Assembly (NCBI GenBank): GCA_030649735.1
Contig: JAUSFL010000008.1
Location: 62,001-126,000 of the forward strand
Source of the DNA: Candidatus Iainarchaeum sp.
GTDB taxonomy: Archaea > Iainarchaeota > Iainarchaeia > Iainarchaeales > UBA10191
DNA length: 64,000 nt
Reading direction: 5' to 3'
In this document: in pieces, positions 17,162 to 27,754 of the stretch
Layout of the letters: the number at the start of each line of letters is the position of its first letter
Numbering within the stretch: position 1 is the first letter of the stretch
Notes under the pieces: generated by a model
Told to the model about the DNA's origin: nothing
Databases searched by the model: none
What the model saw: the letters and a program-made list of their open reading frames with translations, nothing else
Translations under genes and position numbers: made by a program

Positions 17162-17692
17162 TCAATGACTGTCTTTTTGCAGCTCAGAATCTTCTTCGTC
17201 TTCAATTTCGAATTCTTCTTCTTCGGTTTCAGTCGGCATTTCCTTGTCCGGCTCTTTATTTTCTTCAATGGCTTCTTCTTTTGCCGCTGCTTCCTTGTCT
17301 GCCGCTTTTTTTGCTTTCTTTTCCTTTTTCTTTGCGGTCTTTTTTGAGACTTTTTTTTCGGCTTTCTTTGAGCTTGCTGACTCTGTTTCCTTGATTGCGG
17401 TCAAGACCTTGCTTTTGCCAGAGTCTTGCACTGTAAGGAAAGACACTACGAAAGGCTTTCCGCAAACAGCTCCCAGTTCCAGGCCGCTTCCTTCGAAAAC
17501 AAAGCATGGAATTCCCGCAATTGTCGAGTATTCCTGCACGCGGGCCTTTTCTTCTTTTGGCGCATTCCTGCTGAAAACAATGAGTTCTGCATTTTGTGTC
17601 AAAAGAATTTTTTCAGACTGCTTGAAGCCAAAGGCCACTTTGCCTGTGTCTACAGCGCGCCTGATTTCCTTGCTAACTTCGCTCATGTCTGC
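17162..17692 (-). CDS. rpl30e: Ribosomal protein L30e (eL30) with long charged tail
   Basis: The first 100 residues are an L30e/L7Ae-fold domain: TGKVAFGFKQSEKILL, ELIVFSRNAP and GSGLELGAVCGKPF. L30e sits on the large subunit. Unusually, it continues for another 75 residues: a Lys/Ala-rich helix (KKTAKKKEKKAKKAADK) and then a very acidic tail (TETEEEEFEIEDEEDSE). Usual archaeal L30e is about 100 residues. The start at ATG 17692 is preferred; the frame opens slightly earlier with GTG. It lies between rpoA'' and nusA. Confidence 0.93.
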   Translation of the reverse strand, partial: ADMSEVSKEIRRAVDTGKVAFGFKQSEKILLTQNAELIVFSRNAPKEEKARVQEYSTIAGIPCFVFEGSGLELGAVCGKPFVVSFLTVQDSGKSKVLTAIKETESASSKKAEKKVSKKTAKKKEKKAKKAADKEAAAKEEAIEENKEPDKEMPTETEEEEFEIEDEEDSELQKDSH

Positions 17693-17816
17693 CATAAAAA
17701 AAACCACGGTTTAAAGCAAAAAACTAATTCATTGAAAGAATTAGCTGGTTGGTAAAGTATTATTTCTGCAAAACTTTTAAAAAACAAATAAGCCTTTTTC
17801 CCCCAAAACCCCAATT

Positions 17817-19034
<1,218 letters not shown>

Positions 19035-21662
19035 TCATTTCTTTGACTCTCTTGTTTCTTTTGCCAGAATTTTTTCAACATTCAAGCTTTTGCCTTTCAC
19101 TGCCTTCATTGGGAAGACTGAATCTTCGCCGTAAACAAACTGTATCAGGTTCTTGTTCGCTGTCCTTACTGTCTCGTCATTGTCGACCATTAGGTCTTTC
19201 AATGAGTTTGCAAGGCGCCTGTACAGGTATCCTGAGACTTTTGTCGCGACTGAAGTGTCGACTTCTCCCTGCCTTCCACCCATGGAGTGCACGAAGAATT
19301 CCCTGATGTTAAGGCCTTGCACGAAGTTGTTTTGCACAAATCCGCCGGCAATTGCCCCAATGTCTCCTTTCCTGTTGATTGAGTTTAGGCGGCCCTTAAA
19401 TCCTCTTCTAGGCCTTCCTTCCCTGACTGAAACCTGCCCCAAAAACCCGGACATGTTTGTCAAGTTTAATGGGCTTCCTTTTGCCTTGCTCAAAATAATA
19501 ATTGCTGTATTGTAGTGCGGGGTTGTTGTTGTGAGAGTCTGCTCGATTTTTTCCTTCAGGATTAATTTTTCAATCTTGCTTCTCATTTTCGCTCCGACAA
19601 CCATCATTTTTGTTTCAAAGCTTTCTGGAAGAGTTTTTCCTGGAATTGACTCTAAAGTCCCTTTCTTGAATTCTTCAACAAGCTTTCCTGTTTCCTCAAG
19701 CTCTTCGGCAACAAGCTCTTCCCTTAATTTTTCAACGTTTTCTGAAGTTTGGTACTCGTCAATGCCTGCAGTCATTCCTTTTTTTGTGATTATATAAGGG
19801 GCCAGGCGGCACATTCCGCGGTAGAATTTTTCCAAGGCGTCAGGGCCGTAATCCCTGAAGATTGTGTCAACAACTGCGCCTTTTCTTTCGCCTAAGGCCG
19901 CGCTGTCAATGACTCCGGAACTTAATTTTCCGTTCTTTATTTTCACGAAAGCGTCAAAACCGCATGCTTCTTTCTTGCATTCCTTGCACAATCCAGACCT
20001 TTTGACAAGGCCGCACGCGTAGCTTTCGAATTCCAAGTTCAGGTCTTTTGGGAGCATTTGCGAGAAAATGAGCTTTCCTGAATAGTATTTTCCGTCAATG
20101 TCCGGCTCTGGAAGTTCTGAGAATCCCAAGTCGTAGAGAATTTTCATTGTTTCTTCCCTGTCGAATTTAGTGCTTGCCAAAGTCAATGTAAAGCAGCCTG
20201 AAACCATGTCTTCATCCATTACTATTACTGGGCCTCCGTGGCGCGGGCTTATAATCTGCCTTGAGCAAAGCATGAGGTTTTTTGCCTCTGCCTTTCCTTC
20301 TTCAGTCTGCGGGACATGAAGGTTCATTTCATCTCCGTCAAAGTCGGCGTTGTAAGGCTTGCATGCCGTTGGATTCAGCCTGAATGTTTTGTTGGGCATT
20401 ATTCTTGCGTAATGCGCCATCATTGAAATCCTGTGCAGTGAAGGCTGCCTGTTGAACAGTACGACATCCCCGTTCTGCAAGGTCCTTTCGACCTTGAATC
20501 CTGGAGCCAATTCTTCCTCGATTTCTTTCCTGTTTTCTTCATTGACTTTTTTCCTTTGCCCGTTTGGCCTTATTACATAAACAATATTGGTTTCTTCCTT
20601 GAGCATTTTTTTCATTGCTTTTTCATTCCATTCTGTAACGAATTCTGGAACAGTCAGTTCTTTGGCAATCAATTCTGGAACTCCAACTTCATCAATGCTT
20701 AGGTAGGGGTCTGGCGAGATTGTGGAGCGTGCTGCAAAATTGACTCTTTTTCCAGTCAAGTTGTATCTAAAGCGTCCGCGCTTTCCCTTGAGCCTTTGGA
20801 CTAAAGTGCGCAGTGCTCTTCCAGAGCGGTGCTTTGCCGGAGGAACTCCGGCAGTGTTGTTGTCAAAATAAGTGGTAACGTGGTATTGCAGCAAATCCCA
20901 CAAGTCTTCAATGATTAATTGCGGAGCGCCTGCTTCAATGTTGTCTTTCAATCTAATGTTGATTCTGATGATGTCAACCAATTTGTGCGTCAAGTCGTCT
21001 TCGCTTTTAATTCCAGATTCAAGTGTTATGGACGGGCGGATGTTGATTGGAGGCACTTGCAGTGTTGTCAGAACAAACCATTCTGGCCTGACTCTTTCTG
21101 AATTATACCCGAATAATTCCAGGTCTTTGCTTGGGATTTTTTCCATCCAGTCCCTGATTTGGGTTGGGTAAATCCTGTCCTTGTCGAGATAGAAGTTTGT
21201 TGGCTTGTCCAAAAGTACTTGCGGCCTTTCTCCAGAGCAGTGAGGGCATTTTTTTGCCTTTTTTGTTTTTATAAGAATTCTTTTACTAATGTCAATGCTT
21301 TCGTCATTCATCAAAGCCTTTAATTCATTGAGCTTTTCGTCAGAGAGTGCGATTCTTCCGCAGCTTTGGCAAGTCGCGTGCATTAATTCCTCGATTTTTT
21401 TCGAGAATTCTGAATGCGCGACTGGCCTTACAAGGTTCAAGTGTCCAAAGTGGCCTGGGCAGGTTTTCATTTGCTGTCCGCAAGTCTTGCACCTTAATCC
21501 CGGGTTAATGACTCCAAGGTGCGGGTCCATTAGTCCGCCTTCCATTGGGTATCCATCCTTATCGTAAGTCTCCGGAGTTTTTACTTCGAGAGCTGACATT
21601 TTCCTGATCATTTCAGGCCCTAAGACAGAAAACTCAATGTTTGCGATTTTCTTCAGAAGCAT
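19035..21662 (-). CDS. rpoA1: DNA-directed RNA polymerase subunit A'
   Basis: This 875-residue subunit carries the active site. It has the N-terminal zinc site CKTCGQQMKTCPGHFGH, a second Cys pair (CQSCG and CPHC), RFRYNLTGKRVNFAARSTISPDP, and the Mg-binding NADFDGDEMNLHVPQ. An extra CKECKKEACGF Cys cluster lies near residue 555. Its ATG overlaps the stop of the small membrane-protein gene by one base (TAATG), so it depends on that gene for coupled translation. Confidence 0.98.
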   Translation of the reverse strand: MLLKKIANIEFSVLGPEMIRKMSALEVKTPETYDKDGYPMEGGLMDPHLGVINPGLRCKTCGQQMKTCPGHFGHLNLVRPVAHSEFSKKIEELMHATCQSCGRIALSDEKLNELKALMNDESIDISKRILIKTKKAKKCPHCSGERPQVLLDKPTNFYLDKDRIYPTQIRDWMEKIPSKDLELFGYNSERVRPEWFVLTTLQVPPINIRPSITLESGIKSEDDLTHKLVDIIRINIRLKDNIEAGAPQLIIEDLWDLLQYHVTTYFDNNTAGVPPAKHRSGRALRTLVQRLKGKRGRFRYNLTGKRVNFAARSTISPDPYLSIDEVGVPELIAKELTVPEFVTEWNEKAMKKMLKEETNIVYVIRPNGQRKKVNEENRKEIEEELAPGFKVERTLQNGDVVLFNRQPSLHRISMMAHYARIMPNKTFRLNPTACKPYNADFDGDEMNLHVPQTEEGKAEAKNLMLCSRQIISPRHGGPVIVMDEDMVSGCFTLTLASTKFDREETMKILYDLGFSELPEPDIDGKYYSGKLIFSQMLPKDLNLEFESYACGLVKRSGLCKECKKEACGFDAFVKIKNGKLSSGVIDSAALGERKGAVVDTIFRDYGPDALEKFYRGMCRLAPYIITKKGMTAGIDEYQTSENVEKLREELVAEELEETGKLVEEFKKGTLESIPGKTLPESFETKMMVVGAKMRSKIEKLILKEKIEQTLTTTTPHYNTAIIILSKAKGSPLNLTNMSGFLGQVSVREGRPRRGFKGRLNSINRKGDIGAIAGGFVQNNFVQGLNIREFFVHSMGGRQGEVDTSVATKVSGYLYRRLANSLKDLMVDNDETVRTANKNLIQFVYGEDSVFPMKAVKGKSLNVEKILAKETRESKK

Positions 21663-21910
21663 TATTTAGCACCCTTAACTTTTGCATTTTCTTTTTTTGT
21701 TTTAACTTTGCAACAAACACTTGCAATTACATAAGCGATAATTCCCGCGATTAATGAAATGATTATTACTGCGACAGTATCCCAGTAACTTCCGCAAGGC
21801 ATTCCTTGAGCTACGCATAGTTTCATGGTCAATGGCAAGGTGAGGAAAAATGCTATTATGAAAACAACTATTCCAACAATGACATTTCCTTTTCTCGGTT
21901 TTAAATCCAT
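21662..21910 (-). CDS. Small two-helix membrane protein inside the rpo operon
   Basis: The 82-residue product has two membrane helices (about residues 9-31 and 43-66), a basic cytoplasmic N-terminus (MDLKPRKGN) and a Lys-rich C-tail (KVKTKKENAKVKGAK). Cys occurs in the loop (CVAQGMPCG) and at the end of helix 2 (CC). It sits 3 bp after the rpoB' stop and overlaps the rpoA' start by one base, so it is expressed with RNA polymerase. Such an insertion between rpoB' and rpoA' is not part of the standard archaeal operon. No function can be assigned. Confidence 0.8.
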   Translation of the reverse strand: MDLKPRKGNVIVGIVVFIIAFFLTLPLTMKLCVAQGMPCGSYWDTVAVIIISLIAGIIAYVIASVCCKVKTKKENAKVKGAK

Positions 21911-21913
21911 TTT

Positions 21914-23734
21914 TTACACCTTGTCCGTGATGTTGATTTTTGGCATTATTCCCAAAGCCTTTAATTCATCTAAGAGTAATTTGAATCCGTAAGCCATTTC
22001 TACAGGGTATACTTTTGATGAATTGCAGATTGGGCAGTATTTCTTGTTCCTGATGTGGTCGTTGATTGCGATTACTCCGCATTTTTCGCAGACTAATTCT
22101 GTGACTTTGTCAGAGTCTTCAATGAATTTTTCCTGCAATAGCATTGCCGCTCCGTGGCCTACAAGTGTTTCTCCTTCCATTTCTCCAAACCTTAAGCCGC
22201 CTTCTTTTTCTTTTCCTTCAGTTGGCTGGCGGGTGAGCATTTGCACCGGGCCTCTGGACCTTGCCTGCATTTTGTGCGCTACCATGTGGAATAGTCTCCT
22301 GTAAGAGATTACTCCGACAAAAATTTCTCCGTCCATTTTTTTTCCAGAAATTCCATCATAGAACACTTCTTTTCCGTCGCTTCTGAAGCCGTGCTCAAGC
22401 AAAATTTTTCTCAATTCTTTTTCTTTCACGTTGTCAAAGCCTGTTCCGTCAATTGTTTCTGCTGAAAGCGCGCCTGCTTTTCCGGCAAGCATTTCCAATA
22501 AGTGCCCAATTGTCATTCTTGATGGGACTGAGTGAGGGTTCATTATCAAGTCTGGCCTTAATCCAGTTTCTGTGAATGGCATGTCTTCTTCTGGAATTAG
22601 CGCTCCGCAGACTCCTTTCTGCCCGTGCTTGCTTGCGAACTTGTCTCCGGGCTCTGGAATCATTTCTCCGCGGATTTTGATTTTTACTAGCTTGTTTCCT
22701 GACTCGCCCTCAGTGACCATTACTTTGTCAATATATCCCGGCTTTCCTTTCCTGATGCCTACAGAGCTTTCGCGCCTTTTTTCCTGGATGATTCCAAATT
22801 CTGAAACTTCTTCCAAAAACCTTGGAGGGCTTGTCCTTCCAATAATAATTTCTTTTTCCTTGACGTACTGTTCCAGTTCTGCAAGGCCGTCTTCTCCCAA
22901 GTGATTGTATGCTTCAGGCCCCATTTGGCCTATTGTTTCTTCTTTTGGAACTTCAAACTTGTCGACTTGCCCGCCAGGATACCTGATTTCTTCGGCTTCG
23001 TAGCTTCTATAGTATGCTGAACGCCCAAGGCCCCTGTCTATGGAACCTTTGTTCAATACTGCGGCATCAAGCGAGTTGAATCCGTAAAATGGCAGTATTG
23101 CGACAACAAAGTTTTGCGCCTGCGGCCTTTCCGCAATGTGCAATAAATCCATTGTTTTTGTTGTGACTATTTCTTTTTGCGGGTAATACAATAAGTGCGC
23201 TTCAGTGTCGCTTCTCAAGTTATAATTGATTGCTCCAAGCCCGAGCGCTTGCTTTGCCATTTTTGCCCCGTGCAATGACCTTCCTGAAAGATTGTGCTCT
23301 ACGTAAGGAATCATTGAACTGATGATTGAGAGTGCTGCAATTCCTGAAATTTCCAAGTGAGTGTGCTCTTTGGTCAATTCTTTTTCTTCTGCAGCAACCA
23401 ATGCGTTTTCTTCCTCTTCAGAATCCAAGTATTCGACAAATCCCTTGTTTACCAAGTCTTGCCAGACGATTTTTCCGTCCTTGATTTGCTTTACAATGTC
23501 TTCTGTTATTTTTGGCGCTGCGCCTTCAACAACAATCAATGGCCTTTGGACCCTGCCTGAATCAGTGTTGATGTAAATTTCATTGGTGTCTTCGTGGAGT
23601 GCAATGTTTACTTGCTGGTCGATTTTTCCCTGCCTTCTTTTTTTGACCAAGTCTTTGACCAAGTCCTGGGGCTCTCTGTGGAAGCCAATCAATCTTCCGT
23701 TGATGAAAACTTTTGCTTTTTCTCCAATTGCCAT
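21914..23734 (-). CDS. rpoB1: DNA-directed RNA polymerase subunit B' (C-terminal half of B)
   Basis: The 606-residue product is the C-terminal part of the second-largest subunit. It includes the lobe/hybrid-binding region with GDKFASKHGQKGVCG, AGKAGALSAETIDGT, SRGPVQMLTRQPTEGK and a C-terminal zinc ribbon (CEKCG and CPIC). B is split in two genes here, as in several methanogens, halophiles and other archaea. The start is 17 bp after the rpoB'' stop. Confidence 0.98.
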   Translation of the reverse strand: MAIGEKAKVFINGRLIGFHREPQDLVKDLVKKRRQGKIDQQVNIALHEDTNEIYINTDSGRVQRPLIVVEGAAPKITEDIVKQIKDGKIVWQDLVNKGFVEYLDSEEEENALVAAEEKELTKEHTHLEISGIAALSIISSMIPYVEHNLSGRSLHGAKMAKQALGLGAINYNLRSDTEAHLLYYPQKEIVTTKTMDLLHIAERPQAQNFVVAILPFYGFNSLDAAVLNKGSIDRGLGRSAYYRSYEAEEIRYPGGQVDKFEVPKEETIGQMGPEAYNHLGEDGLAELEQYVKEKEIIIGRTSPPRFLEEVSEFGIIQEKRRESSVGIRKGKPGYIDKVMVTEGESGNKLVKIKIRGEMIPEPGDKFASKHGQKGVCGALIPEEDMPFTETGLRPDLIMNPHSVPSRMTIGHLLEMLAGKAGALSAETIDGTGFDNVKEKELRKILLEHGFRSDGKEVFYDGISGKKMDGEIFVGVISYRRLFHMVAHKMQARSRGPVQMLTRQPTEGKEKEGGLRFGEMEGETLVGHGAAMLLQEKFIEDSDKVTELVCEKCGVIAINDHIRNKKYCPICNSSKVYPVEMAYGFKLLLDELKALGIMPKINITDKV

Positions 23735-23751
23735 AAGCGCACCTTAAAAAA

Positions 23752-25218
23752 TTATTTTAATTTCACTCCCATTTCCCTGAGCATTTTTTCAACTGGCTCT
23801 TCGCTTGATTCAGTGGTCACTTCAGCCATTAACGCCAAGTTTTTTACCAGGCCGCATTGCGGTCCGTCTGGAGTTTCTATTGGGCAGAGTCTTCCAAAGT
23901 GAGTTCCGTGGACATCTCTTGCCTCGTAAAGTTCGCGGTTTTTGTCCAATGGGCTTTTTACTTTTCTCAAATCAGTCAATGGCGCCAAGTAGTTTACGCG
24001 ATCCATGAATTTTGAGACTCCTGTAGCTCTTCCAATCCAATTGCCTGTGCTCATTGCAAACTTTATTCTTTCAGTTACTGCTCCAGGCCTTACGATTGTT
24101 GAAATATTCAATTTTCTCCTTCTAGTAATAGTCCTATCAATTTGGAACTTCAGGTCTTTCACAAAGTACTTGAAAGAATACCTGAACAAGTGCTCCATTA
24201 ATTTTCCTGAAAGCTCGAGCCTTTTGTTCGCGTAATGGTCCTTGTCGTCCTGTCCTCTGAGCTTGTAAGAGCGTTCAACGGCTTTTGTCGCCATCATTGT
24301 CAGATAGTATGCTTTTGCCAATCTGTCTTCTGGCTTTTGCCCAATGTGCGGCAATAGGAAAGCATCAATTACTTCCTGCGCCCTGCGCAATCTATAATCT
24401 ATTACTTGCCCTGGAGCAACATATTTTCCAATCCGGTCCAAGGCTTCTTCCTGGTCTTTGACCATTAATTGCTCAAGGTTTAATGCAACATCATTCTTGA
24501 TTTCAATTCTTTCATCAAAAGCGTCAGTGATTTCCTTGTCTGAATTCAATCCCAAAGCCTTCAAAAGCGTGAACAGCCTTAGTTTGCGCGGTGATGCTGG
24601 AAAAGAAACTGCAAGCATTCCGTCAGGGCTTCTTTGAATCCTGACCCTGCCTTTGAAAGCGCCTTTTGTGGAAATTACTTCCGCAATGATTTTTTCCTGC
24701 GCTTGCTCGCTGACCAAAACCCTGTCTGAAGCCAGGACTTCCTGAGTCATAAGGGCCTTTTCAGAGCCGTTAATGATAAAGTATCCGCCGAAATCTTTCG
24801 GGTCTTCGCCGACTTCAATCAATTCTTCTTCTGTCTTGTTTTCAAGCCAGCACCTGTTTGATTTCAGCATTATTGGCAGTTCGCCAATGTAAGTTTTTTT
24901 CACGTCTTGCTCGACGTCTCTTCTTGAAAGCCTCATTGTCAAATAGATTGGAGCGCTGTAAGTCCTGTTTCTCATTCTGGCTTCCATTGGGGAAATTACC
25001 CTTGGAGAGCCGTCTGCTTCAGTGAGCTTTGGCTTTTGGATTTCAATGTCTGAAAGCTCGATTTTTACTTCTTCAATTTTTGGAATGATTTGCTTGTTCT
25101 CTTCAACAATGTCTTTCAGCTTCCAGTCCACGAACTGGTTGAAGGAGTTTATTTCCATTTGCGCAAAATTCCTGTTTTTAAAGTATGCCTGGATTATTGG
25201 CCAAGTTTTTAGTGCCAT
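23752..25218 (-). CDS. rpoB2: DNA-directed RNA polymerase subunit B'' (N-terminal half of B)
   Basis: The 488-residue product is the N-terminal half of B: protrusion and lobe with RNRTYSAPIYLTM, GYFIINGSEKALMTQE, and near the end CPIETPDGPQCGLVKNLALM. It completes the B subunit with the adjacent B'. ATG 25218 is one base after the rpoH stop; the frame extends to 25230 inside rpoH. No intein or insertion is seen. Confidence 0.98.
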   Translation of the reverse strand: MALKTWPIIQAYFKNRNFAQMEINSFNQFVDWKLKDIVEENKQIIPKIEEVKIELSDIEIQKPKLTEADGSPRVISPMEARMRNRTYSAPIYLTMRLSRRDVEQDVKKTYIGELPIMLKSNRCWLENKTEEELIEVGEDPKDFGGYFIINGSEKALMTQEVLASDRVLVSEQAQEKIIAEVISTKGAFKGRVRIQRSPDGMLAVSFPASPRKLRLFTLLKALGLNSDKEITDAFDERIEIKNDVALNLEQLMVKDQEEALDRIGKYVAPGQVIDYRLRRAQEVIDAFLLPHIGQKPEDRLAKAYYLTMMATKAVERSYKLRGQDDKDHYANKRLELSGKLMEHLFRYSFKYFVKDLKFQIDRTITRRRKLNISTIVRPGAVTERIKFAMSTGNWIGRATGVSKFMDRVNYLAPLTDLRKVKSPLDKNRELYEARDVHGTHFGRLCPIETPDGPQCGLVKNLALMAEVTTESSEEPVEKMLREMGVKLK

Positions 25219-25219
25219 T

Positions 25220-25453
25220 TTAGACCACAATCCTGAAGTATGTCGCTTTTCCAGCAGTCCTGCTGTTTCGGATTATTTTGATCAAGTCGCCTTTTTTTGC
25301 GCCGATTTCTTCAATCATTGGATCGTCGCGCAGAATTTGAGGGAATTTTTTAGCGTCAGCGCCGTATTTTGCAAGTATTTCTTGGGCTTTTTCCGCGGGA
25401 ATTATCTCGTGCCTTGGAACAAGTAGATTTTCTGAAAGTGTTTTCAAACCCAA
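25220..25453 (-). CDS. rpoH: DNA-directed RNA polymerase subunit H (Rpb5 homolog)
   Basis: This 77-residue subunit matches the archaeal H/Rpb5 C-terminal domain: LVPRHEIIPAEKAQEIL, KKFPQILRDDPMIEEIGAKKGD, TAGKATYFRIVV. It forms the lower jaw of the polymerase. The start is TTG at 25453 with AGGTG about 6 nt upstream. It opens the rpo operon, as is usual. Confidence 0.96.
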   Translation of the reverse strand: MGLKTLSENLLVPRHEIIPAEKAQEILAKYGADAKKFPQILRDDPMIEEIGAKKGDLIKIIRNSRTAGKATYFRIVV

Positions 25454-25730
25454 AATTTCACCTGCTTAGTGAAAAACCACTCTGGTGCTGGGGATTGTTT
25501 CTCAATTGCCAAATCTTTGGTGCTGATAGCTGTCTTGAGCGCGGATTACAATTCAAGGCTTAGGCTTAACATTAAATTTACACCGTTTCTTTGGCTGAGA
25601 AATCGATAAGGGTGGTTTTTAGTTAATTAACATAAGAAAACGTTTTAAAACTATTGTCGAAGCCTGCAAAAAGCCTTGAAAACCATTGGTTATTGAAAAA
25701 ACTTATTAAACTGCCTTGCCTGATTTTCTA
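25454..25730. promoter_or_regulatory. Divergent control region between the rpo operon and an APC permease
   Basis: This 277-bp gap has no convincing gene. On the plus strand acttattaaa (25701-25710) lies about 26 bp before the permease ATG 25731 and is a good TATA box. For the rpo operon the minus strand offers several AT-rich candidates (around 25570-25650), so a leader of 100 bp or more before rpoH is likely. A short direct repeat (tggtgctg) occurs twice near 25480 and 25520. Confidence 0.45.
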
Positions 25731-27182
25731 ATGCCTTTCAAGGAAAAGCTTGGCTTGTTTGACACCACTAATTTGGTGATTGGGGCAGTAATAGGTTCTG
25801 ACATTTATGTAGCAACTTATTTTGGCATGAATCAATTAGGGCCTTCAAGCATTTTGGTCTGGATTGTTGCGGGAATTTTTGCAATCATTACCGCATTGGC
25901 TTTTGCGCAGTGCGCGCGTTCTGTAAAAAAAGTCGGCGGGCCTTACGCCTTTGTAAAGCAGGCCTTTGGGCATTTTCCTGCATTCATTTCGGGCTGGCTT
26001 TTGTGGCTTGCAGAGCTTGCCGGGCTTTGCGTCTTTCCCCTTGCTTTTGTGACTTACTTGCAATTCTTCATTCCTTTGGATTTTATTGCGCGAACTGCAG
26101 TGATTGGGTTGTTCATTTGCTTTCTTTTCTTCACGAACTATTTTGGAATCAAAAAGGCTGCGCACACCAATGACATTTTCACTATTGTAAAGCTTTTTCC
26201 ATTGCTTTTGATAATGCTTTTGGGGCTTTTTTTGGTTTTCTTCCGGCCTTCGCAAGTTTTCGCAAATTTCATGCCTTTCATGCCTTTCGGGTTTTCTGGA
26301 TTTGGAGAATCATTAGTCTTGATTTTTTGGGCTTTTGTTGGATTTGAAATTGCAACAATTCCCGCGGGGGAAATAAGAAATCCTGGAAAAACAATCCCAA
26401 AGGCAATAATGATTGGAATGATCATAGTCACTGTCTTTTACTTGCTGACTAATCTTTCCTTGATTGCCATTGCTGGAATGCAATTGGCGGAGCATGATGC
26501 TCCATTGGCTTTTGCGGCTTCTTTAATGCTTGGAAGCATTGGCGCTTTAGTCATTGCAGTCGGGGCCTTGGTTTCTGTCTCTGGAAGCGATGAAAGCAAT
26601 TTGATTGGGACTGTTCGCTTGGGATATGCCTTGGCTGCTGATGGCTATTTTCCAAAGCAAATGGCAAAATTGCATCCAAAATACGCAAGCCCTTATGTTT
26701 CTCTAATTGTCCACAGTATTTTGGCTTTCATTCTCACTGCGTTTTTTTCAATAAAGCAGTTCATTATTTTTTCAACATTCAATTTTGCATTGGTGTATTT
26801 GCTGGTGACTTTTTCTGCCTTCAGGATTGGCGGAGCCAAAAACCTTTTCGAGAAGGCAGTGCTTTATGCCAGTTCCTTGATTTGCCTTTATTTGCTCGCC
26901 AACATTGGAATCAATGAATTCCTTGCGGGAATAGCGTGCATTGCGTTTGCAGTCGTGATTTATCCTTTCTTTTCAAAGCAAGAGTTAAAGGACGAGAAAA
27001 AGTTCTTTTTCAGGGAAGAGCACGTGCTTTACAGGATGGTAAGGCATGAAGAGTCTTTTTTGGCAAATGCTTTCAAGCATTTTAAAATTCTCGCGCGAAA
27101 GCTCCTTGGCTTGAAGCATGCGCATTCCTTGAGGGAAAGGCCTCACTCGCATTCTGGCAGAAAGTTTGCGGTAAAATTCTGA
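25731..27182 (+). CDS. APC-superfamily amino acid/polyamine permease
   Basis: From ATG 25731 this 483-residue protein has about 12 hydrophobic helices. The first helix holds GLFDTTNLVIGAVIGSDIYV, the APC signature for substrate binding at the unwound TM1. TM6 and neighbours contain FWAFVGFEIATIPAGEIRNPGKTIPKAI, another family hallmark. A C-terminal cytoplasmic tail (about 55 residues) is basic and His-rich. Substrate cannot be told; an amino acid or polyamine is likely from the family. Confidence 0.92.
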   Translation: MPFKEKLGLFDTTNLVIGAVIGSDIYVATYFGMNQLGPSSILVWIVAGIFAIITALAFAQCARSVKKVGGPYAFVKQAFGHFPAFISGWLLWLAELAGLCVFPLAFVTYLQFFIPLDFIARTAVIGLFICFLFFTNYFGIKKAAHTNDIFTIVKLFPLLLIMLLGLFLVFFRPSQVFANFMPFMPFGFSGFGESLVLIFWAFVGFEIATIPAGEIRNPGKTIPKAIMIGMIIVTVFYLLTNLSLIAIAGMQLAEHDAPLAFAASLMLGSIGALVIAVGALVSVSGSDESNLIGTVRLGYALAADGYFPKQMAKLHPKYASPYVSLIVHSILAFILTAFFSIKQFIIFSTFNFALVYLLVTFSAFRIGGAKNLFEKAVLYASSLICLYLLANIGINEFLAGIACIAFAVVIYPFFSKQELKDEKKFFFREEHVLYRMVRHEESFLANAFKHFKILARKLLGLKHAHSLRERPHSHSGRKFAVKF

Positions 27183-27224
27183 ATTTCTAAAAAGCTTTAA
27201 AACGACTTTAGACATTGATTAATC

Positions 27225-27710
27225 ATGCATAGGCCTTTTAGGAAGACTCCTTTGAAAAAGAGAGTCTTGAAATACACCATTAAAGTCCAGAAAGAATGGC
27301 CTGACAAGACAGCGCATCTTCCGGGCCGCTTGGCGCTTTCAGAAAGAGCGGGCTATTTTCGCGGCTTGACTGGCATGCTTGTCAAGGATGAAGTTCTTGC
27401 TTATCTCTTGCTTGACTACCATAATTCTCCAGAAAAAATAGTCCAGGACATTCAAAAGCACGTTGCCAATGTCACGAAAGGCAATATTCCGCGCGCTATC
27501 CATTACATTGATGATACAATCCGCAGAGTGCGTGACGCCAGCGTTCAAAATCCCACTTCATTGGTTTTGCAAAGAATGGCGCGAATTAAGGGCTTGAGCG
27601 AGAAGGATTCTGAAAAGTACGCTCAGCAAATTGGCCATTTGATAAACTACCAGACAAGCGAAATAATCTCGACTTTAGAAATTTGCAAAATGCGCCTTCA
27701 AAGAAAATAA
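27225..27710 (+). CDS. Helical hypothetical protein
   Basis: This 161-residue protein starts basic (MHRPFRKTPLKKRVLKYTIK) and is largely helical, with TAHLPGRLALSERAGYFRGLTGM as the best-defined segment and a coiled C-terminal half. There is no signal or membrane segment. A TATA-like aaaaagctttaaaa lies about 28 bp before the ATG. It is followed by a bidirectional terminator. No domain is recognised; a basic N-terminus allows nucleic-acid or ribosome binding, which is only a guess. Confidence 0.65.
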   Translation: MHRPFRKTPLKKRVLKYTIKVQKEWPDKTAHLPGRLALSERAGYFRGLTGMLVKDEVLAYLLLDYHNSPEKIVQDIQKHVANVTKGNIPRAIHYIDDTIRRVRDASVQNPTSLVLQRMARIKGLSEKDSEKYAQQIGHLINYQTSEIISTLEICKMRLQRK

Positions 27711-27722
27711 AGAAAGAAAAAG

Positions 27723-27749
27723 AAAAAACCCAGGTTTGCTGGGTTTTTT
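27723..27749. terminator. Bidirectional hairpin terminator
   Basis: Inverted repeat AAAAAACCCA (27723-27732) and TGGGTTTTTT (27740-27749) with a 7-nt loop gives a GC core flanked by T-runs on both strands. It lies between the convergent genes ending at 27710 and 27755. Confidence 0.8.
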
Positions 27750-27754
27750 TTTAA

